A stretch of 64,000 nucleotides of DNA from Hypomesus transpacificus (taxonomy: Eukaryota > Chordata > Actinopteri > Osmeriformes > Osmeridae): contig NC_061074.1 of the NCBI RefSeq assembly GCF_021917145.1, positions 2,231,487-2,295,486 on the forward strand, written 5' to 3'. Both the position numbers and the translations under genes were made by a program. Shown here piece by piece: positions 12,071 through 24,077 of the stretch. How positions within the stretch are numbered: the stretch's first letter is position 1; each line of letters opens with the position of its first letter. A model generated the notes under the pieces. That model was not told the origin of the DNA and did no database searches. It saw only the letters and a program-made list of their open reading frames with translations.

Positions 12071-13634
12071 CTACATGTTTCATATGTTAAAATGTCTTTA
12101 TTTAGAACTATAGTGTAAGAGTAGCCAACTGTGCACAGTCTATAGCATAGAGGATTTTACAACAGGTGCAGGGGGTGCTTTTGCACCCCCTACTGTTGGG
12201 ATGAAAAAAATACATTTTCAAACTAATGTAGGCTACACAAACGATTAAAGGTTTTTAGAACATGTTAAAGTGATGTCGGAGTTTTATGTTCTATCATGGT
12301 TTGTTGTACTCTAATAATTAATTATACATTGTAAGATCCAGTATTCATTTTGAGCATGTTTTAAAACCTAGCCTGTAGTATGCTAATTGTTTGTAGGCTT
12401 TTTGAACATTTTGACATTTAATAATTATAGATTGATATGTGGATATAATCATTCAAACCTTTCAAAGTGCCAATACACACATCTGTACAAGCCCAGCATG
12501 AGGTGTGTAGCCAACCAGTGCTTATTTAAAGCTGTCATAACCGGGTTCATATATGAAGGAAGAATAGATAGATACGTAGGCACTCCAGGCAGTGACAAGG
12601 CACAGAAAATAAGGATAACAGTGTATTTATTCAATAAAAAGGGCTTCCAAAGAAACAGTTGGATGTGAGGGTCATGTAAATTAGTAGTGAAGGGAGTGGA
12701 TGTGGGATCAGTGCAAGTGTAGAGTGTGTAGAGAATCATTACAAACTAAAAAGCAAGCAGTGATGATGTTTCTGCTATAGAGAGACTCAGCATATTAAGA
12801 ACCGAGGCACAGATCCCAGGTGTACCCTTGCAGCAATCACAGCTCCTCTACCTGCCTGCCATCCTGCAACAGAAACAGACACAGAAACAGACCAGGAGAA
12901 GAGAACCAAACAATGCTCAGAGCCAACAATCTAACATGGTTTATGCCATCATCAGAACAGGCATAACCTCCCGATCACTACAAGTCATTCAGGTAATTGT
13001 AATGTCCTATTGACATCTGTGAACATATGCTTTCTCAAGTAGTATTTAGCCAACTGAAGAAGCTGTGCTTTCACTGAACCACAACCTAGCATAGTCTAGG
13101 TGACCACAATACAGTGTATTTGGTGCTTGTAAAGTTTGCATTCATTACAATTGTTATATTGCTTGTATTTGGTTATTTCCCAACATGTGGCAACAGTATA
13201 GTCTAGTTGTATTGAGTTTGTTTGATGTGTTTGCTAACTTGGTGGTTCTAATAAATTACTAATGAATGTAGCCTATTGCTAATGGAGTTTTAATTGATAA
13301 TTTTGCCTTCTGACTACACTTTTCTGCTTAGCTCTGGTGTAGAAGTGCAAGACAGCAAATTAAACATATTCAGACCATCAGTGAAGGTTTTCATTTTTTG
13401 TGTGGACGCTACACTAACAGAACCTAGCACACTGTTATAACAGGATACCAAAGTTTATTTGTCACTAGCCTATTGATATTGCTTTAAACATGATTCTATA
13501 CCATTAAATTCACAACTTTCAGGGTTAATACTGAAGATGTATTAGATAGTACCCAATTGCTGTGAAAGTACCAAGTCAATGAAGTGAATCACCAAGTACA
13601 AGTTCAAGATAAATTCAACGTTTTTATTATAGAT

Positions 13635-13769
13635 CTATAAAGTGCAGGTGTCTGCACCTTTAGTACTGGTGTCTTCCAGCTCCTCAGCTCTCTCAATACC
13701 TAGATATGTTTCTGTAACTTTTTTATTTACTGGGGCAAAAAAGGCTGCAATGTCCCTTCCACAGTTCAT
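13635..13769 (-). pseudogene. 44-codon ORF in left arm, hAT/TTF-type transposase start-like
   Basis: Open from ATG to TAG, beginning MNCGRDIAAFFAPVNKK and rich in acidic residues after that. The basic-plus-SFF/AFF-P pattern resembles the extreme N-terminus of zinc-finger hAT transposases. An ORF of identical length lies in the right arm at 15,769-15,903. Too short to be a functional enzyme. Confidence 0.35.
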
Positions 13770-13894
13770 GATGACTACTCGAAGAAGAAAAACAATGTAA
13801 TGTGTAAAATGACTAGTGAGTGTGTCGACAATGTATCAATATACATATCAATGTGCATTCTGAAGGCAACAGGGGGAAAAGACTCAAGGATGGG

Positions 13895-14055
13895 TGCTAA
13901 CAGTCTCTTAGGATCCTGCCAGCTTTCCTGAGGCATCGTGTGTCGTAGGTGTCCTGTAGGGCAGGGAGCATCCTGCCAATGATGAACTTAGCAGGCCGGA
14001 CCACACTACGTGGGGCCTTGCGAGTGAGTCCCATCAAGCAGAGACTGTCTCCAGA
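13895..14055 (-). mobile_element. L2/Maui LINE 3' fragment in left arm
   Basis: The complementary strand encodes a block of the form SVVRPAKFIIGRMLPALQDT followed by [13 protein letters not shown]. It matches the C-terminal part of the L2 element at 26,341-27,690. The inverted twin is at about 15,485-15,645 (+). Confidence 0.75.
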
Positions 14056-14592
14056 TTTTAGAATGAGAGGTGGGGACAGGGTGACACCCAGCCTTACAAG
14101 CTCTATAAATTATGATGGTGTCCAACCATCAATGTGCTTTGTAGGTGAGATGAAGGATTTATTATTAGATTCTGTATTTACAGGGAGGCAGTTGAGAGAA
14201 GCTATTAATGGAAGAAATATGATCTCTCTTCCTAGTTAAATTGACATGTTTAGCAAAATATTAGCCTAATTGTTTATACAGGTCTATCTTATTGTAAGGC
14301 CTGGGCTATAAATCAGTTATTCTACTTAGTCCATAGATGTAAAGTGAAGAAAACTTAAGGCCAACTCTAAATGATCTGGCAGGCTAGTTAGTAGGCCTAT
14401 CTAGCAATAGATAGAATAGGCTGTTACTTTCATATGGGCTTCTCCCGCCATCCACTCTTGGAACTGGAGTCCCAATGTTTCTCAACACATTCTCAACCAG
14501 TATTTTATCCACTGCCTGTCTTGTCCTTCTGAAGTTGTTAAATTGAATAGGCTAAACATCAACATGTAACATAAAGTATAGCCTAGACTGTC

Positions 14593-14933
14593 TAAGCTAT
14601 ACTTTATAACGTCGTCGCCATACTTTCCTACATTTTAGAGTAAATTTATAGTTATAAGGTTTTTGCCAGTTCATCATTTTGGAGCTTTTAACACGAAGCA
14701 AAGGCATTGTCAGAAGATGACTAGTCGTAGCCCGACATTAAAAACATTTTATAGTCGGTTGACTGATCGCGTTGTTGTACCCAGTCAAAGGAATAAACAC
14801 ACAGGAACATCATGAACATTCAATGGTCTAGCCCAGTTATCCTGGCAAAACATGTAACATAATGTTCTATATGTATTGCCAGGACACGGAGTAGCCTAGG
14901 CATACGTAAAATTGAAAGCTAATTCGTTTGGAA
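14593..14933. other. Unpaired spacer of foldback element
   Basis: Unique 341-bp AT-rich centre between the two arms. No ORF of note and no recognised repeat. Its presence argues against a simple assembly reflection at the centre. Confidence 0.7.
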
Positions 14934-15484
14934 TGTCTAGGCTATACTTGATGTTACATGTTGATGTTTAGCCTATTCAATTTAACAACTTCAGAAGGAC
15001 AAGACAGGCAGTGGATAAAATACTGGTTGAGAATGTCTATTGTGATGCTATTACTAGAAACATTGGGACTCCAGTTCCAAGAGTGGATGGCGGGAGAAGC
15101 CCATATGAAAGTAACAGCCTATTATATCTATTGCTAGATAGGCCTACTAACTAGCCTGCCAGATCATTTAGAGTTGGCCTTAAGTTTTCTTCACTTTACA
15201 TCTATGGACTAAGTAGAATAACTGATTTATAGCCTAGGCCTTATAATAAGATAGACCTGTATAAACGATTAGGCTAATATTTTGCTAAACATGTCAATCT
15301 AACTAGAAAGAGAGATCATATTTCTTCCATTAATATCTTCTCTCAACTGCCTCCCTGTAAATACAGAATCTAATAATAAATCCTTCATCTCACCTACGAA
15401 GCACATTGATGGTTGGACACCATCATAATTTATAGAGCTTGTAAGGCTGGGTGTCACCCTGTCCCCACCTCTCATTCTAAAATC

Positions 15485-15645
15485 TGGAGACAGTCTCTGC
15501 TTGATGGGACTAACTCGCAAGGCCCTACGTAGTGTGGTCCGGCCTGCTAAGTTCATCATTGGCAGGATGCTCCCTGCCCTACAGGACACCTACCACACAC
15601 GATGCCTCAGGAAAGCTGGCAGGATCCTAAGAGACTGTTATCACC
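15485..15645 (+). mobile_element. L2/Maui LINE 3' fragment in right arm
   Basis: Inverted duplicate of the left-arm fragment, encoding the same FIIGRMLPALQDT and CLRKAGRI blocks in forward orientation. Confidence 0.75.
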
Positions 15646-15768
15646 CATGCTTCAGTCTTTTCCCCCTGTTGCCTTCTGAATGCACATTGATATGTATATT
15701 GATACATTGTCGACACACTCACTAGTCATTTTACACATTACATTGTTTTTCTTCTTCGAGTAGTCATC

Positions 15769-15903
15769 ATGAACTGTGGAAGGGACATTGCAGCCTTTTT
15801 TGCCCCAGTAAATAAAAAAGTTACAGAAACATATCTAGGTATTGAGAGAGCTGAGGAGCTGGAAGACACCAGTACTAAAGGTGCAGACACCTGCACTTTA
15901 TAG
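15769..15903 (+). pseudogene. 44-codon ORF in right arm (twin of 13,635-13,769)
   Basis: Same length and same reading as the left-arm copy, ending in TAG. The frame is unchanged between arms, as expected if the arms diverged recently. Confidence 0.35.
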
Positions 15904-18180
15904 ATCTATAATAAATACGTTGAATTTATCTTGAACTTACTTGGTGATTCACTTCATTGACTTGGTACTTTCACAGCAATTGGGTACTATCTAATACATC
16001 TTCAGTATTAACCCTGAAAGTTGTGAATTTAATGGTATAGAATCATGTTTAAAGCAATATCAATAGGCTAGTGACAAATAAACTTTGGTATCCTGTTATA
16101 ACAGTGTGCTAGGTTCTGTTAGTGTAGCGTCCACACAAAAAATGAAAACCTTCACTGATGGTCTGAATATGTTTAATTTGCTGTCTTGCACTTCTACACC
16201 AGAGCTAAGCAGAAAAGTGTAGTCAGAAGGCAAAATTATCAATTAGAACTCCATTAGCAATAGGCTACATTCATTAGTAATTTATTAGAACCACCAAGTT
16301 AGCAAACACATCAAACAAACTCAATACAACTAAACTATACTGTTGCCACATGTTGGGAAATAACCAAATACAAGCAATATAACAATTGTAATGAATGCAA
16401 ACTTTACAAGCACCAAATACACTGTATTGTGGTCACCTAGACTATTCTAGGTTGTGGTTCAGTGAAAGCACAGCTTCTTCAGTTGGCTAAATACTACTTG
16501 AGAAAGCATATGTTCACAGATGTCAATAGGACATTACAATTACCTGAATGACTTGTAGTGATCGGGAGGTTATGCCTGTTCTGATGATGGCATAAACCAT
16601 GTTAGATTGTTGGCTCTGAGCATTGTTTGGTTCTCTTCTCCCTGTCTGTTTCTGTGTCTTTGTTTCTGTTGCAGGATGGCAGGCAGGTAGAGGAGCTGTG
16701 ATTGCTGCAAGGGTACACCTAGGATCTGTGCCTCGGTTCTTAATAAGCTGTGCCCTAAAATGCTTGGTCTCTCTATTACTAGCAGGAACATCATCACTGT
16801 TTGCTTTTTAGTTTGTAATGATTCTCTACACACTCTACACTTGCACTGATCCCACATCCACTCCCTACACTACTAATTTACATGACCCTCACATCCAACT
16901 GTTTCTTTGGAAGCCCTTTTTATTGAATAAATACACTGTTATCCTTATTTTCTGTGCCTTGTCACTGCCTGAAGTGCTTACGTATCTATTCTTCCTTCAT
17001 ATATGAACCCGGTTATGACAGCTTTAAACAAGCACTGGTTGGCTACACACCTCATGCCGGGCTTATACAGATGTGTGTATTGGCACTTTGAAAGGTTTAA
17101 ATGATTATATCCACATATCAATGTTTAATTATTATATGTCAAAATGTTCAAAATGTGAATAGCCTACAAACAATTAGCAAAGGCCTACTACAGGCTAGAG
17201 GCGATTCTAGGTTTTAAAACATGCTCAAAATGAACACTGGATCTTAATGTATAATTAATCATTAGAGTAGCCTACAACAAACCATGATAGAACATACAAC
17301 TCTGACATCACTTTAACATGTTCTAAAAACCTTTAATCGTTTGTGTACATTAGTTTGAAAATGTATTTTTTTCATCCCAACAGTAGGGGGTGCAAAAGCA
17401 CCCCCTGCACCTGTTGTAAAATCCTCAATGCTACTGACTGTGCACAGTTGGCTACTCTTAAACTATGGCTCTCAATAAAGAAATGTTAACATATTAAACA
17501 TGTAGCCTTGCGACTTTATTTCACTCAATAAGGTTTGAAAAAACAAGTCAGTGACGGCGGCGATGTAGCTACTTAGTAGGTGTGTTGTTTGGCGACGACG
17601 GCTTAGTGACGACGTACTTATCTCAGACGTACTTAGTAGGCGTAAGTATTTTGTATACTTTCGAACATGCGTCGCCGCGACGTCGCCGCCGGTAGACGTT
17701 CCTTACATGCCGTCGCCGCCAGTCTCTCGTTTGCATTCACTTCCATTCAAAAAATCCACACGGTCTGGCGGCGACGTATGGTTAGGCTGCTCCTTCTCCT
17801 GGTAAGCCTAGGAATGTCCCTTTCCGCTCGCCATACATTGGCTGCTTCAAGTCAGCCGGGCTGCAGGCGACGCCGGCGCTGCTTGAAGTCGAACGCACCT
17901 GTTGTATTTGTATGATCTATCATTTATTGTAACCCGTAGTACGGTGGCCGACATGTGCAAACGCGCTGCAAATTAAGAAAACACATGCAAATGTACAAAA
18001 CACAAGCAAATTAAGAAAACGTCTTCATTAATTTGACAACACATGCGCAGCCTTCAGCAAAGGCGCTGCAAATACACACAACACAACCAAATACACAAAC
18101 GCGCTGCAAATACATAAATGCGTTGCAATAACGAAAGCAGCAAACCAAAAACGTTGCAGTACACATACGCTTTGCAAAAA

Positions 18181-20350
18181 CGTCCGTCCGTCCGTCATCT
18201 GCCGCTTGTCCGGGATCGGGTCGCGGGGGCAGCGACCTAAGCAGGGAGGCCCAGACTTCCCTCAACCCGGCCACTTCCACCAGCTCTTCCTGGGGGACCC
18301 CGAGGCGTTCCCAGGCCAGCCGAGAGACATAGTCCCTCCAGCGTGTTCCTCACCAGGGAGGCGTCCAGGAGGCATCCTTATCAGATGCCCGAGCCACCTC
18401 AGCTGGCTCCTCTCAACGCTAAGGAGCAGCGGTTCTACTCTGAGCCCCTCCCGGATGACCGAGCTTCTCACCCTATCTCTAAGGTAGAGCCCGGACACCC
18501 TGCGGAGAAAGCTCATTTCGGCCGCTTGTATACGCGATCTCGTTCTTTCGGTCACTACCCATAGTTCGTGACCATAGGTGAGGGTAGGAACGTAGATCGA
18601 CTGGTAAATAGAGAGCTTCGCCTTTCGACTCAGCTCCTTCTTCACCACGACGGACCGATGCAGAGCCCGCATCACTGCGGACGCCGCACCGATCCGCCTG
18701 TCGACCTCGCGCTCCATTCTTCCCTCACTCGTGAACAAGACACCGAGATACTTGAACTCCTCTGCTTGGTTCAGGATCTCCTCCCCGAACCGGAGATGGC
18801 ACTCCACCCCTTTCCGGTCGATTACCATGGCCTCAGATTTGGAGGTGCTGATTCGCATCCCAGCCGCTTCACATTCGGTTGCGAACCGCTCCAGTGAGAG
18901 CTGAAGGGCACGGCCCGATGAAGCCAACAGGACCACATCATCCGCAAAAAGCAGCGACCCGGTCCTGAGGTCACCAAACCGGACCCCCTCAACACCCTGG
19001 CTGCGCCTAGAAATTCTGTCCATATAGGTAATGAACAGAATCGTTGACATAGGGCAGCCCTGGCGGAGTCCAACCCTCACCGGAAGCAAGTTCGACTTAC
19101 TACCGGCAATGCGGACCAAACTCTGGCACCGGTCGTACAGGGACCAGACAGCCCCGATCAGGGAATCCGGTACCCCGTACTCTCGGACCACCCCCCACAT
19201 GAGCCCCCGAGGGACACGGTCGAACGCCTTTTCCAAATCCACAAAACATGTGTAGACTGGTTGGGCGAACTCCCATGTACCCTCCAGGACTCCGCGGAGG
19301 GTATAAAGCTGGTCCACTGTTCCACGGCCAGGACGAAAACCACATTGCTCCTCCTGAAAGCCGCGTTCCGCTTGGCCTGCCGGTACACATCAGCTGCCTC
19401 TGGAGTCCTACCAGCCAATAAAGTCCGATAGGCCTCCTTCTTCAGCTTGACGGCATCCTTCACCTCCGGAGTCCACCACTGGGTCCGAGGGTTACCGCCG
19501 CAACATGCACCGACCGCCTTGCGGCCGCAGCTCCGGTCAGCCGCTTCAACAATGGAGGCCTGGAACATGGCCCATTCGGACTCAATGTCCCCGGCTCCCC
19601 CCGAGACATGATCGAAGCTCTCCCGGAGGTGGGAGTTGAAGCTCCTTCTGACAGAGGGTTCCGCCAGCCGTTCCCAGCAGACCCTCACATTACGTTTGGG
19701 CCTGCCAGGCCTGACCGGTGTCCTCCCCCACCATCGAAGCCAACTCACCACCAGGTGGTGATCAGTTGACAGCTCCGCCCCTCCCCACACCCGAGTGCCC
19801 AAGACTTGCGGCCCAAGTCCGACGACACGACTACAAAGTCGATCATCGAACTGAGATCTCGGGTGTCCTGGTGCCAGGTGCACATATGGACACCCTTATG
19901 CTTGAACATGGTGTGAACATGGTGGACAAGCCGTGTCTAGCACAGAAGTCCAACAACAAAACACAACTCGGGTTCAGATCGGGGGGGCCGTTCCTCCTAA
20001 TCACGCCCCTCCAGGTCTCACTGTCATTGCCCACATGAGCATTGAAGTCCCCCAGGAGGACGAGGGAATCCCCGGGAGGAGCGCTTTCCAGCACCCCCCC
20101 CCCAGAGACTCCAAAAAGGGTGGGTACTCTGAGCTGCCGTTTGGTGCATAAGCACAAACGACAGTGAGGACCCGTCCCCCCAACCGAAGGCGGAGGGAGG
20201 CTACCCTCTCGTCCACCGGGGTGAACCCCAATGTACAGGCGCCGAACCGAGGGGAAACAAAAATTCCCACCCCAGCTCGACGCCTCTCACCAAGGGCAAC
20301 TCCAGAGTGGAAGAGAGTCTGGGCCTGGCTCCAGGGCAGGGGCAACTGAG
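18181..20350 (-). mobile_element. Rex3-like (RTE-clade) non-LTR retrotransposon, degraded
   Basis: The minus-strand frame 19,317-18,262 encodes reverse transcriptase: DLEKAFDRVPRGL, VGLRQGCPMSTILF, LLFADDVVLLASS, then the Rex3-typical C-terminal block with LTYGHELWV and WLGHLIRMPPGRLP. Upstream frames (20,495-19,843) carry apurinic endonuclease pieces ([19 protein letters not shown]). Frameshifts split the endonuclease and linker, and the C-terminus is also shifted. The 3' end at 18,181 is a short CGTC/GACG tetranucleotide tail, comparable to the GATG-type tails of Rex3. It sits inside an arm of a long-TIR element, so it inserted later. Confidence 0.85.
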
Positions 20351-21552
20351 AACCATTGTTGTTTTTCTTCATGGTTGGTTTTTTGAGCCAAACGAAAGCA
20401 CGAAAACCAAAAACGCTGCATCCAGTTTTCACAACGGAAGTTGTCCAGGCCTCTAGGGGGAGCGCTAAGTGGAACAGCTTGATTTTCGACCCCACGGAGC
20501 AAGAGAGAGAGGCTGTGGCTGTTTATCAATCCACGTTTTTTTCCATTCTTGTGTTCTTGCAAACCCGTTTGACGTCATCTTTTATTGCCCAAGTACGGTT
20601 CCAGTCCAAAGAACACAAGTCACCAAGAACGCCAAAAATACCCAGGAATGTTCCTGATCCGCCCCTTTTTTCGAGGATGCATCGGATGGTGACTTGACCA
20701 GCGAGAACGCTTCTGATTTCCCAGAAGTCATTGCAAGATGTCAAGTGAGGCGGACAAACCTCACAACTGTAATTTTTTACTTTTCATGTTTCAGCTAAAT
20801 GGTTCGTGTAAATCAGCATCTGAATTAAAATGTGACAAGAAATAGGCAGTTCAGTCGCTGAAAATGGTCTTATTTTATTGATCAAACGGCTCATTTGTAA
20901 ATTTGCTCCCGACTTGTCGATAACCTATCTAGTAGCATCTCAGTGCAGTGCAGACACTAGTTAACAGGTACTGTAAGTTAGCAAGGGCTACAAAAAAAAC
21001 TTAAAATTACAGGTAGACGGACCATTTTTCAGCTTTGTTATCAGGTTTTTGTAGTTAGTCATATGTGTTATCATAATGCTGCGAGTCCAGGAAAACCCTA
21101 ACCATCTCAATTAATTCTCCGTCCTTGCGTCCTTACAAGACCATTCTCGCAAGGAGGCTTGCCAGAACGTTCTTCAAAATAATGTACTTTGCGTTCTCAC
21201 TGCAAAACAGTGCACTTACATATTCAGTGCACTCCGTCGCTGATAAGTGCTGTCTCAAATGGAACACTTACGTTAAACACTTCGCGACCCCCGCAAAACC
21301 TGTCAAAATGAACGCGCTTCTCCACTCAAGTGGAAAAAGCTGCCGAAAGGGCTCCTCCTTTTCCGCTACGTAGCCAAGATGGCGCCTGTTTAGGGCGAGT
21401 AGTGTCCACCGTTGTACACTGTTTTTTTGGACCGTTTGCAGTGCGCCATCCGGGTACATTCAGTGCACTGAATTCTGCAGGTTTTGTGAATGAAGCGCCC
21501 TAAGCACTGAAAGTTAGTGCTCGAAGTGCACAAGTGCGCGGTAGTAGACACA

Positions 21553-21717
21553 GCTAGAGAGAGCATATGAGAAGTTTGTTTTGGAAATGGGACCAAAATC
21601 GAAGTTGCTCTTTTGAAAACCTGTAAAAGAGGAGGGCCACATGTAAAAATGATTATAACATTTTTGTGTCGCCTCTTTACTTCGATGTTGGTCCAAACTT
21701 CTCATATGCTCTCTCTC
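21553..21717. repeat. Hairpin inside the long-TIR element
   Basis: AGAGAGAGCATATGAGAAGT near 21,557 is repeated in reverse complement at 21,693-21,715, with about 110 bp between. The surrounding 21,180-21,550 has further mirrored CAGTGCACT motifs. Confidence 0.7.
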
Positions 21718-21924
21718 TCTCGCTCCGTAGGGCCGAAAATCAAGCTGTTCCACTTATGAGAACTTCCGTTATGTATAGGTGCTTTAGTTTTTGCAACGCC
21801 TTCATGTAGCTATTGCAGCGTTTTTGTTTTGCGTGCTTTCGTTTTTGCAATGTGTTTATGTATTTGCAGCGCGTTTATGTATTTGGTTGTGTTGTGTGTA
21901 TTTGTCGCGCGTTTGCTGAATGCT

Positions 21925-22303
21925 GTAGCCTGGCTGCCACCCAACTTAGCCCCGCCCACTAAAAAAGGTGGTCGGGAAGTTGGGTCTGGGAAATCTCCGT
22001 TGGGGAAAAAGTATGTCCGAACAGGAGCTGTTCGGACCAATAAAATTGTCAGGGCGGGCCTTATACGATGATGGACAGATGATCAACAGTAACGTAATCA
22101 AGTACGTCACCAAAGAGTGCTTGGGTTGAATTCGTTTTCAACAAACAACATACTACGTTGCTCTGATTGGTTGTAGGTCTATCCAATTGAGCAAAGAGTT
22201 ATTTGTTTAACAGATCGGTTGAAACACGCCCCATACTCACAGCCCAACGGAGAGTTCTCAGACTCTATATTCTGAATAGAATGAGATTGACAACGTCAGT
22301 CTA
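21925..22303. mobile_element. hAT-like non-autonomous insert with target duplication
   Basis: Flanked by TGAATGCT and TGAATACT, an 8-bp duplication with one mismatch. The matching sequence of the opposite arm is an empty site with one copy. Ends read TAGCCTGGC and its imperfect complement. An 8-bp duplication is the hAT hallmark. No coding capacity. Confidence 0.7.
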
Positions 22304-22440
22304 TGAATACTGCGCATGTGTTGTAAAATTTATGAAGATGTTTTCTTAATTTGCTTGTGCTTTGACTATTTGCATGTGTTTTCTTAATTTGCCTTAAGTT
22401 CCCTTGAGAATGTATTTATTTATTTTTTACTCGCTGTGAT

Positions 22441-22905
22441 ATTTGACATTTAGACATTTAGCAGACACTCTTATCCAGAGTGACTTACAGTAAGTACAGG
22501 GACATTCCCCCCGAGGCAAGTAGGGTGAAGTGCCTTGCCCAAGGACACATCATTTGGCACCAGCGACCTTCCGATTACTAGCCCGATTCCCTAACCGCTC
22601 AGCCATCTGACTCCCTTATGACTTATTTTGTTTTTATTGTTGCTTGTTGCTTGTTTTTCTACAGGTACACCTGCACTTATAGCGGTTCATGTTGTTTAGT
22701 TGTAACTTGTTTAACTACATGCTCTTATGGTTCTTCCTTTTGTCACTTATTTTGTTTGTTCAGAATATGTGCTCCATGTTTTGTCTACTCGTTATGTTTT
22801 GGGGCTATCTCGTTGTTATTATCAGTGACCTATGCACTTTGTAAAGCTCTGTCTTGGAAGTTGCTTTGGATAAGAGCATCTGCTAAATGAATACATGTAA
22901 ATGTA
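22441..22905 (+). repeat. Dispersed fish repeat (copy 2) with inverted ends
   Basis: The left end (ATTTAGCAGACACTCTTATCC) and the right end (GGATAAGAGCATCTGCTAAAT) are inverted versions of each other. The left 180 bp match 6,430-6,632. The middle is T-rich with no supported gene. Confidence 0.65.
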
Positions 22906-23115
22906 TTTGATAAGGAAGGTTGGCTTTCAAACAAAAAATTCCTTTAGTTATAACCAATAACAATTTCCCTTAGTTATTAACTATAGTTATTACAGTAACG
23001 TAAAAAAATTATTTGTTATATTCTCTCACCAACAGAATGGTCCATTCAACGTAACGTTCCATTGTGATCAAGCAGGTGCACGTAAGCCAGCAAGAACAAT
23101 TATAGAGACAACAAA

Positions 23116-23708
23116 ATGGCGAAACGGTTGGGAAAGAGAAAGTTGATTCAGAATGCAGGCTATTTAACCAAAAGTGGACAAGTGATAATTTTTTTGTTCA
23201 ATGCAAAGAAATGTCTGTTTGTCTCATCTGTCAAGAAACTGTCTGTGGCAGCACGTATATCAGTGAGCAAACCTTTTCACGCATGAAACTGATGAAAAAT
23301 CCAATGAGATCAAGACTCACTGATGAACATTTGCATCAGTCTTTGAGACTGGCTGTGACAGGAATGGAACCTGACATTTGACTTCTCACTAGCCAAAAGC
23401 AAACCCACAGTTCACACTGATTAATATGCATAAGTTCATTTTTGATTTCAATAGCAATGAATATGAAAAAAGGTCATTACGATATTAATAATGTTCTTTT
23501 AATGTCTATATATCCCTTAATATGTACGGATGTACGGTGCATAACAAAATATTAAACCAATCTAGCGTAATCAATACATTTAAAATCTTCACAATAATAC
23601 TGGTAGTCACTCCGGCCCATGTAATGTTCTGTTACAGATCGACCCGGCCCCACAATAAAGAAAGGACAAATTATCTGGCCCTCGCAGAAATAGGTTTGGA
23701 GACCCCTG
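23116..23708 (+). pseudogene. Internally deleted hAT transposase (BED finger fused to C-terminal dimerisation tail)
   Basis: A frame entered at about 23,142 reads VDSECRLFNQKWTSDNFFVQ, then a CLICQ finger half, and jumps directly to FSRMKLMKNPMRSRLTDEHL, the conserved C-terminal block of ZBED/GTF2IRD2-like hAT transposases. It ends at a stop at 23,379-23,381. The ATG at 23,116 is one frame off. The catalytic middle is gone. The 3' end of the element is at about 23,708, where the reverse strand starts CAGGGGTCTCCAAACC, a hAT-type terminal repeat. The left terminus is not identified. Confidence 0.7.
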
Positions 23709-24019
23709 ATGTAGTCCAAATATTGAGGAAGGAGATAAGGTGGAAAAAGAAATAACAACAATAAATAAATGTGAGATAACCTAGTGTTTGCCTTGCTGAC
23801 ACAAGCACACCCAAATATGTTATGTGGAAGTAAGTTGTTTCTCATGAGTCACAAAGGCTTTTCTAAAATGTGGGTTTTCTGTGTGTGAGTGTATATGTGT
23901 CTGTCTGTAGGAAGTTATGATAATGTACTGTGTTTTTATGCTGTGTGCTATCTCATAATCATGCAAACTAGTTGACCTTTGCAAATGCAAACATTGACCT
24001 ACGGACTTTTGTAAAGATC

Positions 24020-24077
24020 TCTCTTTGTAGTCGATTTGGATAAAAACGTCTACTAAATGAATAAATGTAAATGTAGT
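24020..24077 (+). repeat. Fish repeat tail fragment
   Basis: Contains TTTGGATAAAAACGTCTACT followed by an AAATGAATAAATG tail, the same kind of end as at 22,850-22,905. Confidence 0.55.

Larger units (their letters stand above)
11545..17905. mobile_element. Large foldback (palindromic) element, arms about 3 kb each
   Basis: The left arm (about 11,545-14,592) is the reverse complement of the right arm (about 14,934-17,905), separated by a 341-bp spacer. Matching landmarks: a TTCGACTTCA-AGCA motif at 11,559 and its complement near 17,885; GCGGCGACG-rich ends at 11,690-11,930 and 17,570-17,775; the 96-residue frame 13,949-14,239 (+) and its twin 15,299-15,589 (-). Similarity is very high but not complete. 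The left arm has an extra 80-bp tandem copy at 11,975-12,060 and there are scattered substitutions. The outermost 15 bases, containing AGGTGYGTTCGAC, behave as terminal inverted repeats. No transposase gene is visible inside, so it is probably non-autonomous or an inverted pair of two copies. Confidence 0.85.
17968..22392. mobile_element. Long terminal-inverted-repeat DNA element, interrupted by Rex3 and a hAT-like insert
   Basis: The left arm (17,968-18,180, resuming about 20,380-20,520) is mirrored by the right arm (22,392-21,690). Shared blocks are GCAAATTAAGAAAACACATGC-type ends, AACACAACCAAATACA, AAAAACG(C/T)TGCA and GGAACAGCTTGATTTTCG. Left-arm continuity is broken by Rex3, right-arm continuity by a 379-bp insert. 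The central part (20.5-21.7 kb) carries several smaller inverted motifs but no transposase ORF. Likely a non-autonomous DNA transposon; family unknown. Confidence 0.75.

Noticed and set aside
13949-14239. 96-residue frames found in both foldback arms
   Set aside because: Partly antisense of the L2 fragment; identical in both arms only because the arms are duplicates. No recognisable domain.
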